Shown: positions 9,934 to 18,900 of the stretch, piece by piece | How positions within the stretch are numbered: position 1 is the first letter of the stretch | Layout of the letters: each line of letters starts with the position of its first letter | Source of the DNA: Branchiostoma floridae | Taxonomy: Eukaryota; Chordata; Leptocardii; Amphioxiformes; Branchiostomatidae | Length of the DNA: 34,823 bases | Direction: 5' to 3' | NCBI RefSeq assembly: GCF_000003815.2 | Contig: NC_049981.1 | Span: 7,212,535 to 7,247,357 of the forward strand | Position numbers and translations under genes: made by a program | Notes under the pieces: generated by a model | Databases searched by the model: none | What the model was told of the DNA's origin: nothing | What the model saw: the letters and a program-made list of their open reading frames with translations, nothing else

Positions 9934-9944
9934 AAGATGGCGGC
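9934..9944 (+). promoter_or_regulatory. YY1-type motif AAGATGGCGGC
   Basis: A perfect match to the extended YY1 consensus, about 115 bp into RCC1 intron 1. YY1 sites are commonly found just downstream of TATA-less start sites in this orientation. Confidence 0.6.
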
Positions 9945-10382
9945 AAATTTGACTTGTGATAAGAACGCCCCTTTGGAATGTCTTCACGTGCGCACTTGGG
10001 GTTTGGCGACTTGTTTAATGAGTAACAGGTTATACGTTATAAACGTTTGAAATGGTTAACTCTATCCTTTAGAGCTCATTTATGGCTCAATATTTTGAAT
10101 AAGGTTCTGGCTCTGTTCTTGGCAACACCACTTTACTGGCACAAGTGAGCAACAAGAAGAAAATATTTATAATGACACAAATCTATCTTTCTTGGGAAAA
10201 TATGGTGAAATGGTCGATATGTACTTAATTGTAACCATGTTTTGTATGCTTTTTGTTGTTTCTTGTTTTGGTTTCTTGTACAGCATAAATGGCATTGTCA
10301 AATTGTCTGCCCTAAAGTCATGTGACATAATGGCAGGCCCATAACCCTGGGTTTGATTACTTTTAAAGGCCACCGATTTTGT

Positions 10383-10610
10383 GCCCATAAGCCTTCTCAC
10401 ATTAGTCAGGTGTGCGACGACAGGAATTGTAGGTAATATGTCAAAGGGTAAGGCACACAAAAAGTAAACAGTCCATGTCTTGACCATTGTTTTATTTTGC
10501 ATAACAATGTCCAGATGGGTTTACTTTTTGCATGCCTTACCCTTTGACATATCACCTAGAATTCCTGTCGCCGCACATGCGTCCTAACTAATGTGAGAAG
10601 GCTTATTGGG
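10383..10610. repeat. Foldback hairpin with arms of about 85 bp
   Basis: CCCATAAGCCTTCTCACATT... (10383-10470) is mirrored by ...AATGTGAGAAGGCTTATTGG (10518-10610), with imperfect pairing and a loop of about 47 bp. It is non-coding and lies in RCC1 intron 1. Confidence 0.75.
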
Positions 10611-10775
10611 AAAGGCACTTAACATGACTTTCCTCAGTAGTCACTTTACTCAGATGGAGTAACTAACATAGCTTCGGTTAAGGCCATCCCTCGGATAGGA
10701 CGTTAAGTGGAGGCCCTACATGTTTGAAGAAAGTCACACCCAGAGCATGTTAAATAACTTGCCAGTTGCCACACT
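10608..10775 (+). mobile_element. SINE 3'-body fragment
   Basis: Shares with the full SINE at 27963-28458 the series GGCACTT...GACTTTCCTCA, CCCTCGGATAGGACGTTAA, TGGAGG and GTCACACCC. The tRNA-like head is missing, so it is a truncated copy. Confidence 0.75.
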
Positions 10776-10949
10776 ATGGAAAAAAGTAGAGGTACTTCGG
10801 CTTCCCGGTGATTGGCTCAAAATCAACAGTCCTATGGTACCTGGGGTAATTGCTGTCATATTGACGTCACCTGAGTTAGTGACTTGAATGGCAGCCAGTC
10901 CGGACCTTTATGATTCCTTTATTGTAGGCTTCCCTCACTTCAGCCCGAC

Positions 10950-11040
10950 TAGAGCTGTGTACCTAAACAAATTTTAGTACAGGTACAGGTACACGGGTTT
11001 AGGTACAGGTCCGGACCTAAATCTGTACCTGAACTGCTTG
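10950..11040. repeat. GGTACAGGTAC-rich dispersed repeat
   Basis: AGAGCTGTGTACC...GTACAGGTACAGGTACACGG...GGTCCGGACC. Similar stretches occur at 8205-8310 and 12690-12790, the last ending GGTACACAACTCT, the mirror of this start. Confidence 0.5.
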
Positions 11041-11779
11041 TTCAAATATTTGACAATCTTTGATGACGAAAAATGTGTATCAGTGTTTCCGCCAGAGGGG
11101 CGTCCACCCGTCCAATGACGGTCTCATTTCGTTTTGGACGGCTTGAACGCAACCAGAGGCCGTCCTCATAAAAAAATTGCGACCCACATTTTGCCGAGAA
11201 ATCTGTACAAAGTCGATAAATGTAAACCGCAGTTTTGTGTTTTGTATTGAAGCTAGAGGCTTAGGGGACGCCGTCCACAGTCAGAAAGCCGCTCACTGTT
11301 TGTTTTGCTATTGTTATGGTTGTTGACAATGTGTGTCGGCGGCCTTTCGCATACGATAATCTCATTAAAACCCGTTTTTCAAGGTCTCAGTTACGCGAAT
11401 TTGCCCTGTCACATTTCGAAAACTTGGCCGTAGGTCGATCTCGCTAGAAGTATAACACTACAAACTAAACTTTGTTATTGGGAGAAATAAGGCAACACAC
11501 TAACTTTGTCTAAATTAACAACTTTAGTCTCTGTTTTCATCGTCAATCATCGTAAACAAAACAAAACACAATCGGAAACATGTGCCCACCGGCCCGGGTG
11601 CTCGGCACGGGAAATCCCCGACCTCGTTCAAGTTCGTTATCGGCAACACAGCGGAAAAATAAAGTGTTCACATAAGAGGTGCTGGACGTAAAAAACATCA
11701 AGTTCAACTTTGATTCCTTTTGATATGAGTTTTGAGCCCGCAAAATCTCCGAAAACGGCAGAAATTTTCGGGATAAATA

Positions 11780-11915
11780 CGCTCAAAATGGCGCTCGAGA
11801 TCTTGTTGTTTATCCTGGCCAATCACAGCGCTAGTTTCCCATGACGTCGCTAGCTTTCCCAGATCTCGCAAGAAGTCACCACGGGAGATTGCGGGATTTC
11901 GGCCGCCATTACGCA
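11780..11915. promoter_or_regulatory. Promoter-like block carried by the hAT-like element
   Basis: Inside the element are AAAATGGCG (11785), GGCCAATCAC (CCAAT box, 11817-11826), TGACGTC (CRE-like, 11842-11848) and GGCCGCCATT (11901-11910). This could be the ancestral transposase promoter. Confidence 0.4.
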
Positions 11916-12198
11916 CATTGCCGCCGATAGAGGATGTTTTTCGTCATTTCTGAACGCAAATTTCTCGATCTATGGAAGGTTTTAGATGATTTATAAGTAT
12001 ACCACAACATAAAATACAATATGTACAAATGTTATTTCTTTTTTGAAAGTCCAAGAACCGTTTCTGGAACTTTTTAAAAGTAGTAGTACCCGTTCGGTGC
12101 GGCATACCGGTACGCAGCACTAATCAAAACATCCTTGTTGTTACGGCACTGAACTTTGTCGGACGTTAGTTGTTTTTTTTTTCTTGCGACAGTTAACC

Positions 12199-12307
12199 GT
12201 TAACTTGAATTTTCGCGGTTTTACAATTGAATTGACTTTTCGTGGTTTTACAATTAAAATTAATTTTCACGGTTTTTTAATTAAATTTAATTTTCGCGGT
12301 TTTCGCG
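12199..12307 (+). repeat. Tandem repeat, about 33 bp x 3.3
   Basis: Successive units of TTTTCGCGGTTTTACAATTG type with substitutions (TTCGTGG, TTCACGG, TTCGCGG) lie at the right end of the hAT-like element. Confidence 0.8.
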
Positions 12308-12835
12308 CCCCAAGGTGGACGGCCTCCCAGCTGAGGTCTGGCGGAAACACTGAAGTGTATTTGAACTGATATATACAGTGTTAAGTTGCACTAGACACAA
12401 ACCTATTGCGTAGGATCTATAATTCCACACCACCAACATCACCAGTAGGGATTATTTTATGGAAACTAAGACGAAAATTGTCCCCATGTTGACAATGAAT
12501 GGAAAAATTGTAGTATATTTTTTCTGAACGCTAACATGTATGCAAAATGTCTCTGCGAGTTTGGAATGTTTTTTTTTACCGGGACTACTTGCCTTAATTT
12601 GAAGTGAACTCTTCTGTCAGTCCCCTTGTGTAGTGCTATTAGTGACAGACGGGCAGTCCCTCTGTGCATGGCACATATGTTGTGGATCATAGGTACAGTA
12701 CCAGTACACCAGGGTTCCGGTATTTTGTACCTGTACCTGTATTGATTGTAACGGTACAGTATTGGTACAGTGTACCGGTACACAACTCTAAGCCCGACCC
12801 ACCTAATGATGATAATTCCCTTTCCTTATTAGGAG

Positions 12836-12962
12836 ATGGCTCCATCCAAGACTCGTAAGAGAGCAGCAGACTCCACGACCGATGATGTCATCAAGACAAA
12901 GTCCAAGCGAGGACGACCCAGAGCCTCCGATGTCGCAGAGCCACAGGTGAAGAGGAAACTTG
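12836..12962 (+). CDS. RCC1: RCC1 coding exon 1 (N-terminal tail)
   Basis: The ATG follows the acceptor by three bases (GAG ATG G). It encodes 42 residues of Lys/Arg-rich tail: [12 protein letters not shown], then [12 protein letters not shown]. Unlike human RCC1 (Ser-Pro-Lys after Met removal), the mature start would be Ala-Pro-Ser. The donor is G followed by GTGAGT. Confidence 0.92.
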
Positions 12963-15900
12963 GTGAGTATAGCTTTACATCATCTCAAGGGAATGTATTG
13001 GAATACCTAAATACATTTATGTTGGTGGCAATCTCATGTTAGCGACAAAAGGGAGTGTTGTTTTGAGTTTGCAATAGCGCCATTCTGGTAGTCACATACA
13101 GTACATTAAACAGCCATTTGGAAACTGCAGTGTGTCGTAAATTGTAAAACAAAAAAACACTGATCAAGTATATTTTAATGTCATAGAATGCCATGGTCAA
13201 TTCCATGTTCAAGAAGAAAATTGAAAAATGTTAATCTATTCGTCAATGTCTATGTCACAGGAGAGATGTCGATCCAGTAGAATCGTCGATTCTCCTAGGA
13301 GAGATCTCGATCGGAGCTGGTCCTAGGGCCAGCTCCGATCGGGGTCTCTCCTAGGAGAATCGACGATTCTACTAGTATAGATTGCGATCGGGGTCTCTCC
13401 TAGGGCCAACTCCGATCTAAACTCAAATGATGCTAAGATATTGGAAACAGACTGCGATCGGGATCTCTCCTAGGAAAATCGGCGATTCTACTAGGAGAGA
13501 CCCCGATCGGAGTTGGCCCTAGGACCAGCTCCGATCCAAACTCAAATGATACTAAGATATAGGAAACAGCAATACTTTTTATGATAAACAATGATTCTAT
13601 TTAGTATTAATGCAAACCTACTAACTCATTAACAACTACACACAAGCCTACTTGTGTCACTTCTACAATGTTCACTCAAGACAAATACAAGTCTGACTAC
13701 TAGTAGTGTCAGTAGTGAAATGTACTCAATAGGTGTGAAATAGTGAGTATTATCTTAAAACTCTACTTAATCTTTTGACACCTGTTTGACGACTTTACAG
13801 TTGTTATTGTTCTTCCAGTTCTTCCAAAGCTGTGAAATTTGCATACTGACACATTTATCGCCCGTTGGTGCCTTTCACACAATATAAGATTTTTGCCACT
13901 ACTGTATCAGAAATTACTTTATCAGAAAACATACTCATTTACCATGAAAATGATGCTATATACTATAGTCTACCTCGAGTAAAGTTGAAGAAGCGACCCT
14001 ATTGTGGTAGTCTTGAGTGAACATTGTAGAAGTGACACAAGTAGGCTTGTGTGTAGTTGTTAATGAGTTAGTAGGTTTGCATCAATACTAAATAAAATCA
14101 TTGTTTATCATAAAAAGTATTGCTGTTTCCTATATCTTAGTATCATTTGAGTTTGGGTCGGAGCTGGTCCTAGGGCCAACTCCGATCGGGGTCTCTCCTA
14201 GTAGAATTGCCGATTCTCCTAGGAGAGATCCTGATCGCAGTCTGTTTCCAATATCTTAGCATCATTTGAGTTTGGATCGGAGTTGGCCCTAGGAGAGACC
14301 CCGATCGCAATCTATACTAGTAGAATCGTTGATTCTCCTAGGAGAGNNNNNNNNNNNNNNNNNNNNNNNNNNNNNNNNNNNNNNNNNNNNNNNNNNNNNN
14401 NNNNNNNNNNNNNNNNNNNNNNNNNNNNNNNNNNNNNNNNNNNNNNNNNNNNNNNNNNNNNNNNNNNNNAAAACCATATCCAGTTGGCATGAGTAACTAC
14501 TTTTTGGTGAAAAATCTATTGTTCGGCATAACAGCAACATTCCTGACCACTTAAATTTCATAATGGAGGCACCTTTTTTTTGGCCAAACTTTTTTTTTAT
14601 TGTCACTCGCATAAGTTCCTGGGTTCCCAGAGGATGTCATCCATGAAATCAAATCAACATTACCTTACCAACTTGACAAACTATTGACAGATCAGCCCTT
14701 TGAGTTTGAGTTCATCCTAACTCCTTTCTGTTTCAGAAGTCCAGCCGTCCTGTCGTACAGTTGAAGGGGTTGTCCTGACCCTGGGCCAGGGGGACACGGG
14801 TCAGCTGGGTCTAGGGGAGGACGTCATGGAGAGGAAAAAGCCTGGGCTGGTGGCTATCCAGGACAAAGTCATTGATGTGTGTGCTGGGGGCATGCACACT
14901 GTAGCACTCACTGTCAAAGGAGAGGTAAGTCTTCAAAAAATTTCCAACCTTTCTTTACCTTGAAAATAACTTTCTCTTCAACCTTGGCCGCATTTCTTGA
15001 GTTCAAGAGAGTTTGTATGTTTGTTTGTTTGTTTTATTAGGATCATCAAAAGAATAACCTATGTCATAGAGTCATAGATGGGTTTTGGTTATTTTTCATA
15101 GCATTTTCTTTTTGATAGATTTTGCCTTCCCCGCAACCAAATGCTGCATATTCCAGCACCCATTTACGTTTCTATAGACCTGGGATTCACTGCTTTGTGC
15201 TTTAGCTACAGCAGGGGCTAGTTCACTGATACTGGTGTGTGTGTTCAGTGCTAAGGCCTAGGAAAAAATGTTGTGTTTCCTGTTTCCCTACCTACCCTAG
15301 AAAAACCTGCCGAATCTAGACTTTCTTGGGTGGGCAGTCAGTGGAATCACAATATTAGTTTCCTAATAAAATTTTTATTCAGCCTGTTTCCTATTGAAGT
15401 AAAAACACTGCTTGTCCTATCTAATGAAGGATAAATGTATGTATTATGCACAACATTCAAGAAAAGACACCTATTGTCCTCATGCATTTCAGTTTAACTT
15501 TGTCCAAATTTATTGTAATATGTCATGCTACAGTTTTGGTCAGCCAAAAAAAATGACAAGAAAAAAAGATAATCCCTATCCACCAACCCTAATTTTTCCA
15601 GGACTGAAACAGGAAACACAACATTTTTTTCTTATGCCTAATTGTGTCTTGTTTTCAGGTATGGTCCTGGGGTTGTAATGACGAGGGAGCGTTGGGAAGA
15701 GACACGTCAGAGATAGGCACTGAGACCGTCCCAGGGAAGGTGGAACTTGGCGCCAAGATAGCACAGCTGGGCGCTGGAGACTCCCACACCATCGCACTCA
15801 CCACAGATGGCAGGGTATGGTGCTGGGGAACATTCAGGGTCAGTTGTACTGTTGTTTACTCATTTCTGCTGTTGGCTTGTTTGTGTTTGCATGATTTCCA

Positions 15901-18900
15901 TTTTTGTTTGATGCATGCAGCATTTGACGTCGATTCTCAGTGCAGCTTACTTTTTGTGAGACTAGAAGAAGGGTCACAGAGTATTGACAGATGCCAATAT
16001 TTTGCAACAAAATAGTGATCATGTTATACATCTTGTGTAGTGAACAATTATTATAATTTCTTAAAATCAGAAAATTAATGAAAATGAAGCCAATAAGAAA
16101 TGCATTTCTCTTGCCATTGTATATTTTATGACATAATGATGTCATGATATTCATTTCTTATAGATGAAACATACACATTCATGTAAGGCCATCCATTTTG
16201 GGGATCCCAGAGGATATCATCTGTATAATCAAATCAATGTGGCCAAAACATTGAAAAACTGTAATTTTTCTCCCAACAGGACAACAATGGTCAGTTTGGC
16301 TTGACCAGTGACGGTAAGGCCCAGCCCAGACCAGTAGAGATCCCCCTCCCTACACCAGTACTGAAGATCTCCAGTGGTGTGAGCCATGTGGCCTGTCTAA
16401 CACATAAATGTAACTGTAATATTTCTCCCAACAGGACAACAATGGTCAGTTTGGCTTGACCAGTGATGGTAAGGTCCAGCCCAGACCAGTAGAAATCCCC
16501 CTCCCAGCACGAGTACTGAAGATCTCCAGCGGTGTGAGCCATGTGGCCTGTCTAACACATAAATGTAACTGTAATATTTCTCCCAACAGGACAACAATGG
16601 TCAGTTTGGCTTGACCAGTGACGGTAAGGTCCAGCCCAGACCAGTAGAAATCCCCCTCCCAGCACGAGTACTGAAGATCTCCAGTGGTTTGAGCCATGTG
16701 GCCTGACTAACACATAAATGTAACTTTTCTTCCAACAGGACAACAATGGTCAGTTTGGCTTGACCAGTGACGGTAAGGTCCAGCCCAGACCAGTAGAGAT
16801 CCCCCTCCCAGCACGAGTACTGAAGATCTCCAGTGGTGTGAGCCATGTGGCCTGTCTGACAGAGGATGGAGACCTCTATACCTTCGGCTGCGGAGAGCAG
16901 GGTCAGCTGGGGAGAATAGCCGAGTGTTTTACGGTCCGAGGGGGCCGCAAGGGACTCAGTGAGTACTACAATATGTGTGCCTCAGTTACTGCTTAGATTT
17001 GTATACAAACCAGCACTGTCTCCAGGCCCTGTCTATCTGTTCTGGGATGAAAAATTGCTTGTTGGGACAGACAAAAATTTCACCACATCTGTCAAAAAAA
17101 TCTGAACTTGGTGACGTAAAACTGATGAAAATGCCTTACCCTCTGTTCGTTTGGAGGTCAATGCGAGCAGTGGAAAGGAAAAAAAGCTACGGAAAAAGCA
17201 TCATGATTCGTCCTCTGTCTGAAGTTGGCCACTTTCAACCTATAGGAAGTATCCAGTTTGTCCAAACCGAAATACCAACAGCTTAACTGACCTTCATACA
17301 GTGGGGATGTGTGGCATAACTACAGTGTGTTTGGCCCAGGACCCAGAGGTCCTGGGTTCAAATCCTGTCATGCTGCCGATCTTGTGCCGTTGGGGAAGGC
17401 ACTTTACACGACTTTCCTCACTCCACCAAGAAGTAAAAATCGTTACCTGACTTCAGTTCAGGAGGTAAAAGGCAGTTGAAGGAGAGGGTTGGGCTCTGCC
17501 TCTGAATACAGTGCCCTGGGCTCTTAAAAAAGGTTACCGGACTAGCTTAACAATTAACTGTGATATTATCAGGGCCCAAAATACCACCTGCATTTGCTGG
17601 TTAGTGCAGGTAAAATTGGAGCTGTGCAGGTATTTCTAGTGTCTACCTGCACCTAACCTGCACTGGTCCATGTACTGGGTTTTATACATAAATGTCATAT
17701 GATGTAGGTATATATAGAAAGTAGAAAAGAACAAAATAGCAATGGTTCCTGAGCGTTTCTTGTGTGATCCATACTTCCTGAATTCAGAGTGGTGCAGGTA
17801 AAATTTGTCTTGTGCAGGTAATTTTCAATGTTACCTGCACCAGTGGAGGTATGCAGAAAAAAGTATTTCAAGCCCTGATTTATGTTGCAATTTTAAACCT
17901 TGACATACACAAAATAAAGCGCTTACCAACAAGCTTTTGATCAGTCTTCTGATCCTCATCAAGTTAAAATGCCCCAAAGCCTATGTCACACATCCAGACT
18001 GGATGTAAAGTTTATAATTGTAACATAATGTTGATTACCTTCACAGATGAACTTACATTCAAATTTAACTGTTATTTTGCAGGCCTCCTCGTTGACCCTG
18101 CCCTGGTCAGGATGAAGGGTAAGAGGGGCTCCGGGAAGAGCCACATGAAGTTTGCCGATGTCTTCTGTGGGAGCCATAACACGTTTGCCATCTCAGACGA
18201 CCAGGAAGACGTGTACGCTTTCGGACTGAACAATTACTACCAAATGGGTAAGGCATTTATCATTATTATTATTATTATATTATCTTTTTGAAAAGGGTAG
18301 TATTGTCTCTTTGTTTGTCTTGGTATGTGTGCAATTTTGCAACCGTTGGCCAGGGTCCAAGTTTGTCCCCATGCTGTAATTTGAGACTAACAGGATGCAA
18401 AGGTTGAGCTAGCCTGTGTCCACACCAGGGTTGTAGCCAGCCAGAAATCATTTTCAGTCCCCTCGATTTTGAATGGCTTTGGTGCAGCATTCCTAGGGGT
18501 TTCCGGGGGCATGTGCCCAAGGAACATTTTGAAATCTAGACCCTCTGAAATGCTATTTCCTCCATTTTGAGGGTTAGATTTTGCCCACAGTGGACGGCAT
18601 GGGGGAAAATATTTTCCGTCCCCAGCTGCAAAATTCCTTCAAAGGACAGAAGGACGGGTGCTGGCTACAACCCTGGTCCACACTCCAGCGTGGAGGCTGG
18701 CAAGAAGTGAACGTTGGCACATGGCAAAGAGTGTGAAACGGACATGGTTGTGTTCTGTTTTTGCAAGAAATTTATAAGAACTCTCAATATCTCACAGATG
18801 TATCAGGTCTAGGATTTCTACATTTGCATGGTTATTTGAAAATCAATCTTAGTGACATAATTTATTGACATTTCTGGTTCAGGATTGGAAGGTGATACAG

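Larger units (their letters stand above)
11081..12352. mobile_element. hAT-like non-autonomous transposon in RCC1 intron 1
   Basis: Terminal inverted repeats CAGTGTTTCCGCCAGAGG and CTGGCGGAAACACTG bound about 1.27 kb, followed inward by matching GTCCACC/GGTGGAC segments. The flanks ATGTGTAT and AAGTGTAT agree at 7 of 8 bases, as expected for an 8-bp hAT target duplication. No intact transposase frame is present. Confidence 0.8.

Noticed and set aside
11704-11916. Minus-strand frame RNGGRNPAISRGD in the hAT-like element
   Set aside because: Short, CpG-rich and without transposase motifs; the region looks promoter-like, not coding.
12466-12858. Tyr/Arg-rich open frames in both strands
   Set aside because: They come from translation of the GGTACAGGTAC repeat.
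16291-16846. Repeated minus-strand open frames with a WSGLDL...[14 protein letters not shown] pattern
   Set aside because: They are antisense shadows of the four tandem RCC1 exon-start copies on the plus strand, with no splice signals of their own.
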